Source of the DNA: Nitrobacter sp. NHB1
GTDB taxonomy: Bacteria > Pseudomonadota > Alphaproteobacteria > Rhizobiales > Xanthobacteraceae
Reading direction: 5' to 3'
Assembly (NCBI RefSeq): GCF_036964665.1
Contig: NZ_JBAMDA010000001.1
Location: forward strand, 434,001 to 498,000
Length of the DNA: 64,000 bases
Shown here piece by piece: positions 1 to 8,024 of the stretch (its first letter is position 1; the number at the start of each line of letters is the position of its first letter). The position numbers were made by a program, and so were the translations under genes. A model generated the notes under the pieces. The model had not been told where the DNA came from and did not search any database. It saw nothing but the letters and a program-made list of their open reading frames with translations.

Positions 1-40
1 GGAGATATGTTCCGTCTCAATACAAACGTCAGGATTATGG

Positions 41-60
41 GTCCCTGCGAACGCAGGGAC
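41..60. repeat. extragenic hairpin repeat, edge of a dispersed element
   Basis: A perfect hairpin with 8-bp arms (GTCCCTGC / GCAGGGAC) and a GAAC loop lies just past the stop of the enoyl-CoA hydratase gene. The flanking words (ATGGGTCCC, GGGACGAC) recur in the element at 47391-47528, so it is probably the edge of the same dispersed repeat. It could help end transcription of the gene at 78-857, but no T-run follows it on that strand. Confidence 0.55.
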
Positions 61-77
61 GACCAGCTATCTTTGCC

Positions 78-857
78 TTACCTGTTCTTGTTGTTCGGCT
101 TGCGCTTCTCGACGAACGCCGCCATGCCTTCGGCGCGATCGTCCAGCGCGAATGTCGAACGGAACAGGTCGCGCTCGACGGTCAGGCCTTCCGACAGCGT
201 CGTCTCGAAGGCGCGGTTGACGGCGCTCTTGGCCATCGCCGCGACGGGACGCGACATCGAGGCGATCTTCTCGGCCGCGGCCATCGCTTCGTCCATCAGC
301 TTGTCGGCCGGAACGATACGGCTGACGAGACCGGAGCGCTCCGCCTCGGCGGCGTCCATCATCCGCCCGGTGAGGCAGAGGTCCATCGCCTTGGCCTTGC
401 CGACGGCGCGGGACAGGCGCTGGGTGCCGCCGATGCCGGGAATGGTGCCAAGCGTGATCTCCGGCTGGCCGAATTTCGCGGTGTCGGAGGCGATGATGAT
501 GTCACACATCATTGCGAGTTCGCAGCCGCCGCCGAGCGCATAGCCGCTCACCGCCGCGATGGTCGGCTTGCGGCAGGTGGCGACGCGGTCGCCGCCGATC
601 GCCTTGAAGTCCTCGTCGACCATGTCGATGAAGCTTTTCGGCTGCATCTCCTTGACGTCGGCGCCAGCGGCGAAAGCCTTTTCGTTGCCGGTGATCAGGA
701 TGCACCCGATGCCGTCGTCAGCCTCGAGATCGTCCATGGCGGCAGCGATTTCGCGAAACACCGCGAACGACAGCGCGTTGAGCATTTTAGGCCGGTTCAG
801 CCTGACGATGCCGACCGTGCCCTTGCTCTCGACGACGATGTGTTCGAACGTGCTCAT
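78..857 (-). CDS. enoyl-CoA hydratase (crotonase family)
   Basis: This 259-residue protein is a crotonase-fold hydratase that would add water to trans-2-enoyl-CoA in beta-oxidation. The family hallmarks are clear: the oxyanion-hole region with [11 protein letters not shown], the [11 protein letters not shown] segment carrying the first catalytic Glu, and [20 protein letters not shown] carrying the second, matching Glu144 and Glu164 of the rat enzyme. Length is normal for the family. The reading frame is open for 39 codons further upstream, but that part runs into a repeat element, and [13 protein letters not shown] is the usual family N-terminus, so I chose the ATG at 857. No other fatty-acid gene is adjacent. 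Substrate chain length cannot be told from the sequence. Confidence 0.93.
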   Translation of the reverse strand: MSTFEHIVVESKGTVGIVRLNRPKMLNALSFAVFREIAAAMDDLEADDGIGCILITGNEKAFAAGADVKEMQPKSFIDMVDEDFKAIGGDRVATCRKPTIAAVSGYALGGGCELAMMCDIIIASDTAKFGQPEITLGTIPGIGGTQRLSRAVGKAKAMDLCLTGRMMDAAEAERSGLVSRIVPADKLMDEAMAAAEKIASMSRPVAAMAKSAVNRAFETTLSEGLTVERDLFRSTFALDDRAEGMAAFVEKRKPNNKNR

Positions 858-870
858 GGTCCATCCCACT

Positions 871-992
871 ATAGCGTTTTCGAGCGAAGCATGTCCTCGG
901 GCTTGACCCGAGGATGGGCATCGGTTCGCGTGAAGAAAACGTGTCGAATCATAGAACCCCGCTTCTGATTCCATCAGAAGCGGAAGGCTCTA
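871..992. repeat. dispersed palindromic repeat, family A, with a nested hairpin
   Basis: The stretch contains AGCGTTTTCGAGCGAAG, GGTTCGCGTGAAGAAAACG and the palindrome CTTCTGATTCCATCAGAAG, and ends GGCTCTAA. A copy in the opposite orientation lies at 2587-2690 and a half copy at 2829-2879. Here the middle is interrupted by a separate hairpin (CCTCGGG-CTTGA-CCCGAGG, 894-914) that the other copies lack. It fills most of the gap between the genes at 78-857 and 1178-1891. Confidence 0.75.
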
Positions 993-1177
993 AGCTGCAG
1001 CCGGTCGCGCGGACAATGTGCCCGCGGTCCAGCTACGCCGCAAGGCGGTCGCGGTGCGCATCAATGGCAATGCCCGGCGGCGACCATGGAAAAATGCCGG
1101 TCCGCCGTGGGGCGACGGACTGGAGGCAGCGGGAGAAGGGAAATATCAGCCGTTCTCAGCCCGGCATGAACTCGGGA

Positions 1178-1891
1178 TCAGGCCATGAACATGCGGGCGG
1201 CGGAGCCGAGCATGAGCAGGCCGCCGAAGGCGATGAAGATCTTGCCGATCAGGGAGGTATGGTTCCAGGCAGAGCCGTCGCTCGCGGCCGCCTGGCCGGT
1301 ATCGGCGTTGCTTGCGGACGGTGCGGTATCGATGGAAGCCAATGCGAGGTGAGGCGCGGCCTGCTTGTCGTCGGTCAAAGCGCGGTCGATTTCGTTGAAC
1401 TCGTCGGGAGAAACGATTTCCGCAGCCGTGGAATGCGCGTTGTCGGTGTGCTGCCCGAGATCGCCCTGATTGCCAGACAGTATCTGGCCGGCGCTGCTGG
1501 CCAGCGCACTCGCTTCGGTCTTTGGCAAATCTGTCTTGGGTAAATCTTCGGTGGCGCCGGGCATCTCGGCGTCGGCGTTGGCATTAGCGACCGTCGGCGG
1601 CAGCGGAATGTGCTTGTCGCTGTCCTGAGCCGCCGAGGCTTTGGTCTCGTCGGGTTTAGTGTCGGCTTTCGCTTCCGGCTTGGCCGATTTCCGCGTGTGT
1701 GCGACGTGTCGCCTGTGCGATCGGTGCTTGGAAAACTTGCCGAGCTTGATCGGCGCCCCGGCATGTCCGGTATGGGCGGCCGGACCGGCCGGTTCGGCCG
1801 CGCTGTCGGTCACGCGCATTGGCCCCGCGAAACCCAGCCAAAGTCCTGCTGCGATGATCAACGCCGAGCGCCCGCTGGCCCTGATGCTCAT
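1178..1891 (-). CDS. hypothetical envelope protein with signal peptide and C-terminal membrane anchor
   Basis: I do not recognise this 237-residue protein. It starts with a signal-like segment (SALIIAAGLWLGFAGPM), continues with a long low-complexity middle rich in Ala, Pro, Lys, Asp and Thr, including a basic stretch (KHRSHRRHVAHTRKS) near residue 55, and ends with one hydrophobic helix (IGKIFIAFGGLLMLGSAARMFM). This suggests a protein anchored in the inner membrane by its C-terminus with a disordered periplasmic linker. It is flanked by family A repeats and shows no operon partner. Function is unknown. Composition is typical of poorly conserved Bradyrhizobium-type envelope proteins. Confidence 0.7.
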   Translation of the reverse strand: MSIRASGRSALIIAAGLWLGFAGPMRVTDSAAEPAGPAAHTGHAGAPIKLGKFSKHRSHRRHVAHTRKSAKPEAKADTKPDETKASAAQDSDKHIPLPPTVANANADAEMPGATEDLPKTDLPKTEASALASSAGQILSGNQGDLGQHTDNAHSTAAEIVSPDEFNEIDRALTDDKQAAPHLALASIDTAPSASNADTGQAAASDGSAWNHTSLIGKIFIAFGGLLMLGSAARMFMA

Positions 1892-2132
1892 GGCAATCTC
1901 CCCCGTTTGTCAGTCTCCGGTTAACAAAAGAACCGTCGGGCGTGGCCACACCGGGGCAAAAAAAGGGAATTTTCCGACGACCGCGGCGAAACCACGGCAA
2001 TTCACGAAAATGAGGCGACCGCGGTGGACCGGATAGGGCTGGTCTGTCTGACCGCCGCGCGAGACGAACATCCAGATCTAGCGGTCCGATTCAAACATTC
2101 GCATCCAAAACGCGCAGCGAGGTGACTCGCGA

Positions 2133-2297
2133 ATGTCAAATTCACCCCACTATGCCATCATACGCGTCGAACGAACTGAGGGACATATCGGCGCTGTAGC
2201 TTTCAACCGTACAGACGATTCGGGCAGCGGTGAATTCGCGGATGCGGTTTTGCTAAAAGCATTTGGCGAAGTGCCGGGCGATTTGGGCACGCTTTAA
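2133..2297 (+). CDS. small hypothetical protein, 54 residues
   Basis: An ATG follows a good ribosome-binding site (GAGGTGA at 2119-2125, seven bases of spacing) and opens 54 codons ending in TAA. The product begins MSNSPHYAIIRVERTEG and ends AFGEVPGDLGTL. It is acidic, has no membrane segment and no Cys. I do not recognise it. The local GC content looks lower than in neighbouring genes and the gene sits between inverted copies of repeat family A, so it may be a remnant of a longer gene or recently acquired DNA. Translation is supported only by the start context and amino-acid make-up. Confidence 0.45.
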   Translation: MSNSPHYAIIRVERTEGHIGAVAFNRTDDSGSGEFADAVLLKAFGEVPGDLGTL

Positions 2298-2586
2298 AAG
2301 AGTTTCAGCGAAGTGCGCCAACTCCCGCGCCGATTATCTTTTATCTTCGAGGACGACGGATAACTGCTCGAACAAGCTTTCGAGGCGGCGAGGGAATTAG
2401 GAGCCCCAGCGCCGATTCCAGCAGTCCGAGAATTTTGCGCATCATTGGATATTCTTTTCAACTACGCCTCAAACACAACTCTGTACATAAAACGCCGGGC
2501 TGCGAGATTCCGTTCCCGCGCCAGGCGCAATCGGGCCGCCGCGCAATGCGTCGGGCTCGGCTATGAGGATGGAACCAAAGCGCAAC

Positions 2587-2690
2587 TAGAGCCTTTTCGC
2601 TTCTGATGGAATCAGAAGCTGGCTCTATGATTTTGATTTGACGCGTTTTCTTCACGCGAACCGGTATCCACTTCGCTCGAAAACGCTCTA
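2587..2690. repeat. dispersed palindromic repeat, family A, intact copy
   Basis: This copy is inverted relative to the one at 871-992. It holds the palindrome CTTCTGATGGAATCAGAAG, then GCGTTTTCTTCACGCGAACC and ends TCGCTCGAAAACGCTCTA. Its outer ends (TAGAGC / GCTCTA) are inverted repeats of each other. It lies in a 580-base stretch (2298-2878) with no other convincing gene. Confidence 0.75.
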
Positions 2691-2828
2691 AGTTGTGCCA
2701 GGCGTTTTGCAAAAAGATTGCGTTCGCAAAGCACCGCAACGTAGGAAGCCAACAGGCGCGCTCCGGGTGCGTTACGATGAAACTTCGGTTCTTACTGGAT
2801 AGGTACCGGCCCGCCGTCAGGCCTGAAT

Positions 2829-2879
2829 TAGAGCATTTTCTTCACGCGAACCGGATTCCACTTAGCCGGAAAATGCTCT
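2829..2879. repeat. dispersed palindromic repeat, family A, half copy
   Basis: A 51-base hairpin-forming element, TAGAGCATTTTC at one end and GAAAATGCTCT at the other, with TTCACGCGAACCGG inside, matches the second half of the copy at 2587-2690. Its right edge reaches the stop codon of the DUF2336 gene (2879-2881), so the repeat borders or forms the end of that gene and may act as its transcription end. Confidence 0.7.
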
Positions 2880-3994
2880 CACTGGCCGGGGTCCGAAGCA
2901 GCGGCTTGTTGCGTCCGATGGAAGCGCAGCACCTGCTGCGCAGTGGACGGGCGCAGACGTTCATACATGTGTTCCGCAGCATCGATATCCGTCACCTCGA
3001 TGTCCGCGAGGTTCTTGCGCATGTCGAGGATGGTTTTGACGGTCGACCAGGACAGGCCGCTCACCTTGGCCAGAATGAGCATGCCTTCGGTTTGGGATTC
3101 GATCATCATTTTCTCGGCGACCGCGACCGAGACATTGGCGAGGCAGGCGATGGCGGCGTTGGTTTCGTCGAATTTTCCGGCTTGCGCAAACGAAGCGACC
3201 TCATGCTCGTCGAGCCGTCCGTCTTCGTACAGCGACCGGACCAGCCCGTGCGCGATGGTTGTTTCCCTGCTGATGGCCGCCGGCGCGTCTCGCGCCCGCC
3301 GCGCCACCTCGCTGACAACGGCCGACACATCGTCCACGCGATGTGGATTGGCGGCCGCGAGACGCGCCCGCACCGAAGCGGAGGCTTTCGCGATCAGCTT
3401 CAGATAATAATGCCGTGGGATCGACGGCCGCATGCCGACGCAGGTTGCAATCTGGTCGTCACCTTCGGCGCGCGCAACCAGCCGCGTGAAACCCTGCTCG
3501 GAGAATTCGGCGCCCGGATTGTTGACGGTGCTTTTGACGACCTCGTCATTGCCCCGTTCCACGAGAACGTCGGTGACCGCTCCGCTAAGGGTCTTTCGTG
3601 TCGAGATCGCCAGCAGATGCGCCTGGCTCTTGCTGCGGGCGTTCTCGACCAGCGCGTCATCTCCGAGCCGTTCGGACTGCGACAGCACGGGTGCGGCGAC
3701 TTCGATCACGTCGTCGAAGGCGAGTGTATGAATGATCTGCGGCGGAGCCTTGGCAACGGGAGCGAGGCGCCTGGCAAGCAGCACTTTCGCCGCGGTTTCG
3801 ATGTGCCGAATCAGGCAATTGAACACGTCGTCAAAGACCGTAATCTGCTCGTCGGAATAGTCGACGGTGTTGTTCAGGAACAGGTCGGTGACCCGCCGCA
3901 GCGTTTCGACCCGCCGCGCGACGGTGCCGTGGGCAAGAACGGTCTGAAGTTCGTCGAGCAGGCCTGCGGAGGCGGCGGCCGTTTTGGAAGCCAT
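2879..3994 (-). CDS. DUF2336 domain protein
   Basis: The 371-residue protein matches my memory of the DUF2336 family of alphaproteobacteria: an all-helical, HEAT-like protein with the pattern LxRRLAPVxxAPPxxIxxLAxDDxIEVAxPVLxxSxxL in the first third. There is no signal peptide or membrane helix, so it should be cytoplasmic. The family has no established biochemical role; members are often near motility, cell-cycle or signalling genes, but none of these is adjacent here. The start is ATG at 3994 with AGGACAG upstream. The C-terminus ends against the repeat at 2829-2879. Confidence 0.82.
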   Translation of the reverse strand: MASKTAAASAGLLDELQTVLAHGTVARRVETLRRVTDLFLNNTVDYSDEQITVFDDVFNCLIRHIETAAKVLLARRLAPVAKAPPQIIHTLAFDDVIEVAAPVLSQSERLGDDALVENARSKSQAHLLAISTRKTLSGAVTDVLVERGNDEVVKSTVNNPGAEFSEQGFTRLVARAEGDDQIATCVGMRPSIPRHYYLKLIAKASASVRARLAAANPHRVDDVSAVVSEVARRARDAPAAISRETTIAHGLVRSLYEDGRLDEHEVASFAQAGKFDETNAAIACLANVSVAVAEKMMIESQTEGMLILAKVSGLSWSTVKTILDMRKNLADIEVTDIDAAEHMYERLRPSTAQQVLRFHRTQQAAASDPGQ

Positions 3995-4452
3995 GGCTCT
4001 GTCCTAGAGTTCTCCCATAGGAAGCCGCGACATTCTGGTTCACGGCCGCGATCTGCGATTGTGCCCGCGGTAAATGCGGACGAAGTCGTGATTAGGATGG
4101 TACTGGTGTAACCTTAGATCAGGAGCAGCCCGTCGATGACGAAGCGGCGGGGAATCTACGGGGAAAGCCTTTAGGTTTGGTATCTTTTGGCCGCAGCGCA
4201 TGGCCGGCAGTATCGTTAATACACTCTTTCTTCACGGCAATTTCCGCTTGTCCGGCCGGGGTGCAGGTTAGCAACCTGGCCGACCCCGTATCGTGCTACC
4301 TTTCAGGGTGCCCCCGAGGGTGCTTGCCCTTTCCGTCGATTCAGGCACAACTTTGCCTTCGCCCGACGGCCGATGTTTGTAATTTGAAAAGATTTTGCCT
4401 TGCCAGTCGAACCTTCGGTCCTGAAACCCCGACCAATTCTGCGAGACGGCCA
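3995..4452. other. intergenic region and leader upstream of the sigma factor gene
   Basis: No convincing gene lies here. It separates the divergent DUF2336 and sigma factor genes. One arrangement resembles an ECF-type promoter: AACC at 4273-4276, fifteen bases, then CGT at 4292-4294, which would give a leader of about 150 bases before the GTG at 4453 and would fit autoregulation by the sigma factor. This is a weak pattern match that occurs often by chance. Confidence 0.3.
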
Positions 4453-5022
4453 GTGAGTGCGGCACAGGCGGCGTCGGATGAGACTCTGATCGCCCGGATC
4501 GCTCAAGGCGACCGCCTTGCCATGCAGGTGTTGTACGGGCGTCATCACGTCAGGGTCTTTCGTTTCGGATTGAGGCTCGTGCGGAACGAACAAATTGCGG
4601 AAGACCTGATCAACGAGGTTTTTCTCGATGTCTGGCGTCAGGCCGGCAAGTTCGAAGGTCGATCCGCCGTCTCCACCTGGCTGCTGGCAATCACGCGTTT
4701 CAAGGCCCTGTCGGCGCTCCGTCGCAGGAAGGATGCCGAACTGGACGACGAGACCGCCAATGCTATCGAGGATCAATCCGACGATCCCGAGGTGACGGTA
4801 CAGAAGAAGGATACGGGGAACGCGCTGCGTATGTGCCTGATGCAGCTTTCGGCGGAGCACCGGGAAATCGTCGATCTCGTCTATTACCACGAGAAATCGG
4901 TGGAAGAGGTCGCCGAGATTGTCGGGATCCCGGAGAACACGGTGAAGACGCGGCTGTTCTATGCGCGCAAGAAACTGGCCGGTCTGCTGAAGGCAGCCGG
5001 CATAGAACGAGGTTGGCCATGA
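4453..5022 (+). CDS. ECF-type RNA polymerase sigma factor
   Basis: The 189-residue product has only sigma regions 2 and 4. Region 2 includes AEDLINEVFLDVWRQAGKF and the following FEGRSAVSTWLLAITRFKA; region 4 includes HREIVDLVYYHEKSVEEVAE and the helix-turn-helix IVGIPENTVKTRLFYARKKL. The frame is open 92 codons further upstream, but that part is Cys- and Pro-rich and unlike the family, so I chose the GTG at 4453 (VSAAQAASDETLIARIAQGD). The stop overlaps the next gene's ATG by four bases, so it is co-translated with its anti-sigma factor. Stimulus unknown; the downstream protease suggests an envelope signal. Confidence 0.9.
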   Translation: MSAAQAASDETLIARIAQGDRLAMQVLYGRHHVRVFRFGLRLVRNEQIAEDLINEVFLDVWRQAGKFEGRSAVSTWLLAITRFKALSALRRRKDAELDDETANAIEDQSDDPEVTVQKKDTGNALRMCLMQLSAEHREIVDLVYYHEKSVEEVAEIVGIPENTVKTRLFYARKKLAGLLKAAGIERGWP

Positions 5023-5723
5023 CGGCGACGAACAAAAAAGTCGCGGACGACGAGCCCGGAGATGTCGAGGCGCTGCTGCCGTGGCATGCTGCCGGCACGT
5101 TGAGCGCGCGCGATACGCGCCGGGTCGAGGAGGCGCTCACGCGCGATCCCGGCCTCGCGAAGCAGTATGCGGTGATCCGGGATGAGTATGCCGAAACCAT
5201 TTCGCTTAATGAAAGCCTCGGTGCGCCGTCCGCGCGCGCGATGCAAAAGCTGTTCGCCGCGATCGATGCCGAACCGGCACGAAGTGCCCCGATGTCGCGC
5301 GGCCTGTCGGCGCGGATTTCGCAGTTCTTTGCCGCGTTGTCGCCGCGCACGCTGGCCGCGACCGGTGTGGTCGGCGCGCTGGTGGTGGTGCTTCAGGCTG
5401 GCGTGATCGCCGCGATGCTGGCGAAGGACGATGGCGGCCATTCGTTCCAGACCGCGTCTCATCGTGCGCAGAACACGCCGTCGACCCGCGGAATGACCGC
5501 GGAATCGGGACCGCAGGCGCTGGTGCGGTTCGCGCCGGACGCGCACATGTCCGATATCAGCGCATTGCTTGACGCCTACCATGCAACCATTGTTTCGGCG
5601 TCCAGAAACGGCCTGTTCCAGTTGCGTTTCGAGGGTAAGCCCACATCGGGTCCGGAGGTCGCGAGCCTGATGAATAAGCTTCAGAGCGAGAAGATCGTCA
5701 ACCTGGCGGTTCCTGCCCAGTAG
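5019..5723 (+). CDS. anti-sigma factor with protease-prodomain-like periplasmic domain
   Basis: This 234-residue single-pass membrane protein starts inside the sigma gene (ATGA overlap). Residues 1-90 form the cytoplasmic sigma-binding part with the LLPWHAAGTLS motif common in anti-sigma factors; it has no zinc-binding Cys set. A membrane helix spans about 111-134. The periplasmic part, about 164-234, reads QALVRFAPDAHMSDISALLD, then a GLFQLRF strand and a closing helix and strand. This pattern resembles the inhibitory prodomain of subtilisin-like proteases, and the next gene encodes such a protease. It should hold the sigma factor inactive; release by the protease is an inference. Confidence 0.82.
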   Translation: MTATNKKVADDEPGDVEALLPWHAAGTLSARDTRRVEEALTRDPGLAKQYAVIRDEYAETISLNESLGAPSARAMQKLFAAIDAEPARSAPMSRGLSARISQFFAALSPRTLAATGVVGALVVVLQAGVIAAMLAKDDGGHSFQTASHRAQNTPSTRGMTAESGPQALVRFAPDAHMSDISALLDAYHATIVSASRNGLFQLRFEGKPTSGPEVASLMNKLQSEKIVNLAVPAQ

Positions 5724-5779
5724 AACGTTCCGCAGGACGTGCCGCGTGGGTGTCCCGGAGTCCTCAAGGAGTGCCGACG

Positions 5780-7660
5780 ATGGAGGATCGCGCGATGCGT
5801 CAGTGCCTGGCTAGCATAACGAAATGGAGCGCCGTGCTCGCAGCCTTGACGGGTCTGTGCTGGCTCGCAGGCTTCGATGCTCCGTCGGCGCACGCGCAAG
5901 GCTATATGCAAGGACACAGGGGCTCTTCGGGCTTCCGTACGCAAGGGCGCGCCCCGATGATGTCGCCACACGGCGGCAGGACGGGGATGGCTAGGCGCGG
6001 CGGGATGCATGGGGGCTACCGGCCGGGCTGGGGCCATCGCGGCATGGGGAGGGGCTATGGCCTGCCGCTCGGCGTGCTCGAAGCTCCCTATGGAGCTCCT
6101 TATATCGAAGCTCCTTACCGTGCCATCGAGCGCAATGATGGTCCGGTGGAGAGCCGGCCATCGCGTCGCCCGCGCCGCAAGACGGTTGTCCGCGAACGGA
6201 AACCGCGGAAGCCGATCACCGCGGTCACCACGTCAGGCATGTCCTATGTTCGCTACGCGCCCAACATTTATCCGGTTTGCGCGCGCGGCGACGGCGCGAC
6301 GAGCGGCAAATGCAACGGCCGTCCGTTCGTTGCTAATCTCGGAGGCAATGGTCCGCCGCCGCAGAATCAGAACAGCGGACCTCGCCGCAATGCGGGGCAG
6401 GCTGCTGCGACGCGCAACTATCTGCCCGGCGAGATCGTTGCCGAAACCGCCGCGATGCCGGATGCCGAACTCGCCGCGCTGGCGCGGCGGCACCGGCTCG
6501 AACGCGTCGCCTCGCAGAGTTTTCCGCTGACCGGCAGCACCGTCAGCCTGTTTCGCATCGTTGGCCGCCGGCCGGTCGTGCAGGTCCAGGCCGAACTGCG
6601 CGCCGATGCCGCCGTGCGTTCGGCGCAGCCGAATTTCCGTTACGTCCTGCAGGACCAGAAGACGGCGGCTGCCGTCGCTGAGGGCGATCCCGCGCAATAT
6701 GCGCTGGCAAAGCTGCGGTTGCCGGAAGCGCATACGCTGGCGCACGGCAAAGGCGTCGTTGTCGCAGTGATCGATTCCGCAATCGACGCCAGTCATCCCG
6801 AACTCGCCGGTTCGATTGCCGGGAGTTTCGACGCGCTCGACAGCAAGGACGGTCCGCATGTGCACGGCACCGGCATCGCCGGCGCGATCGTCGCTCATGC
6901 GCGGCTGATGGGGAGCGCGCCCTCCGCCAAGATCCTCGCGATCCGCGCTTTCGGCGTCACGCAGGGCGTGGCCGAGAGCACCTCGTTCACGATCCTCAGG
7001 AGTCTCGACTACGCGGCGACGCATGGTGCGCAGATCATCAATATGAGTTTTGCCGGCCCGAAGGATGCGCTGGTCTCTCGCGGCGTTGCCGCCGCCGCGG
7101 CGAAGGGCATCGTCATGGTGGCCGCGAGCGGCAATGCCGGGCCGAAGTCGCCACCGCTCTATCCGGCCGCCGACGCCGACGTGATCGCGGTCAGCGCGAC
7201 CGATATCGACGACCATCTGTTCGCCGCATCCAATCGCGGCAGCCACATTGCGGTCGCGGCTCCCGGCGTCGATATCTTCCTCCCCGCGCCAGGCGGCAAA
7301 TATCAGATGACGTCGGGCACCTCGTTCTCTGCAGCCTATGTCAGCGGTCTCGCGGCGCTGATCCTGGAGCGCAACCCTGCGCTTGAGCCAGCCGACGTCC
7401 GCACCATCCTGACGACCAGCGCGCGCGACCTCGGCGCGCCGGGCCGCGACGATCTGTTCGGTGCCGGGGAGGCGGATGCATATGGCGCCGTGCAGGCTGT
7501 CCCCGACGGTGCGGTCCCGGCCGCGGCCGGAACGGTGCCGGTCATGACCCTGTCGGATCCGACGCCGCCGTCCGCCGCGCCCAATACTGCCGCTGCAACG
7601 ACCGGCGAGGCAGGGCCTTTGAGCGAACCGCAGCCGCCGGCGAGTACGGCTTCGAAATAA
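5780..7660 (+). CDS. exported subtilisin-like (S8 family) serine protease
   Basis: The 626-residue protein has a signal peptide (WSAVLAALTGLCWLAGFDAPSAHAQ), a Gly/Arg/His-rich linker, a prodomain-like segment at about 220-300 and an S8 catalytic domain. The triad is Asp332 in VVVAVIDSAIDASHPEL, His362 in HVHGTGIAGAI and Ser515 in TSGTSFSAAYVSGLAAL; the oxyanion Asn is in AASGNAGP. The C-terminal 60 residues are Pro/Ala-rich. An in-frame GTG lies at 5750, but AAGGAG at 5766-5771 sits eight bases before the ATG at 5780, so I prefer that. It follows the anti-sigma gene by 56 bases and is probably the third gene of the operon. It likely acts in the periplasm or outside the cell. Confidence 0.9.
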   Translation: MEDRAMRQCLASITKWSAVLAALTGLCWLAGFDAPSAHAQGYMQGHRGSSGFRTQGRAPMMSPHGGRTGMARRGGMHGGYRPGWGHRGMGRGYGLPLGVLEAPYGAPYIEAPYRAIERNDGPVESRPSRRPRRKTVVRERKPRKPITAVTTSGMSYVRYAPNIYPVCARGDGATSGKCNGRPFVANLGGNGPPPQNQNSGPRRNAGQAAATRNYLPGEIVAETAAMPDAELAALARRHRLERVASQSFPLTGSTVSLFRIVGRRPVVQVQAELRADAAVRSAQPNFRYVLQDQKTAAAVAEGDPAQYALAKLRLPEAHTLAHGKGVVVAVIDSAIDASHPELAGSIAGSFDALDSKDGPHVHGTGIAGAIVAHARLMGSAPSAKILAIRAFGVTQGVAESTSFTILRSLDYAATHGAQIINMSFAGPKDALVSRGVAAAAAKGIVMVAASGNAGPKSPPLYPAADADVIAVSATDIDDHLFAASNRGSHIAVAAPGVDIFLPAPGGKYQMTSGTSFSAAYVSGLAALILERNPALEPADVRTILTTSARDLGAPGRDDLFGAGEADAYGAVQAVPDGAVPAAAGTVPVMTLSDPTPPSAAPNTAAATTGEAGPLSEPQPPASTASK

Positions 7661-7802
7661 TCAGTCTTTCCAGATCGTTAAAAAAATCCGAGCCGCCTTG
7701 AACGTTTTCCGGAGCCTCGACGACAGAATGAATGTGGGAGCCAAAACTCCCCAAAGCTATATCAGGCGCGAGCGCCCATCCACCCCAGCGCCAATATGGC
7801 TT

Positions 7803-7842
7803 GACCCGCCCGGTTGTCCCCCCGGGCGGGTCTTTTCATTTT
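7803..7842 (+). terminator. intrinsic transcription terminator
   Basis: An 11-bp GC-rich stem (GACCCGCCCGG at 7803-7813, CCGGGCGGGTC at 7822-7832) with an 8-base loop is followed by TTTTCATTTT. It lies 143 bases after the protease stop and before the gene at 8025, so it could end the sigma/anti-sigma/protease transcript or a short RNA encoded between 7661 and 7802. The remaining gap (7843-8024) shows nothing further. Confidence 0.85.
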
Positions 7843-8024
7843 CAGCGATCCCATCCCGACTGTGGATCGTCGGGATAACCGCATCAGTGGAATGCCCGAT
7901 GGACGGCGTCATACTCGTGCCACAAAGTGCTGGACTTCGCCGAGGTTTTCCACAGAATATCCGGCAAGCGCTGCATGATTCGTTGGTTGCGTCTGCGTCC
8001 GTTCTCCTCCTTGCGGACTGTCCC

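Noticed and set aside
2458-2739. 93-codon minus-strand frame
   Set aside because: It crosses the repeat element at 2587-2690, which supplies most of its length.
2693-4111. 472-codon plus-strand frame opposite the DUF2336 gene
   Set aside because: It covers repeat sequence and the antisense strand of the DUF2336 gene; its protein has no family pattern.
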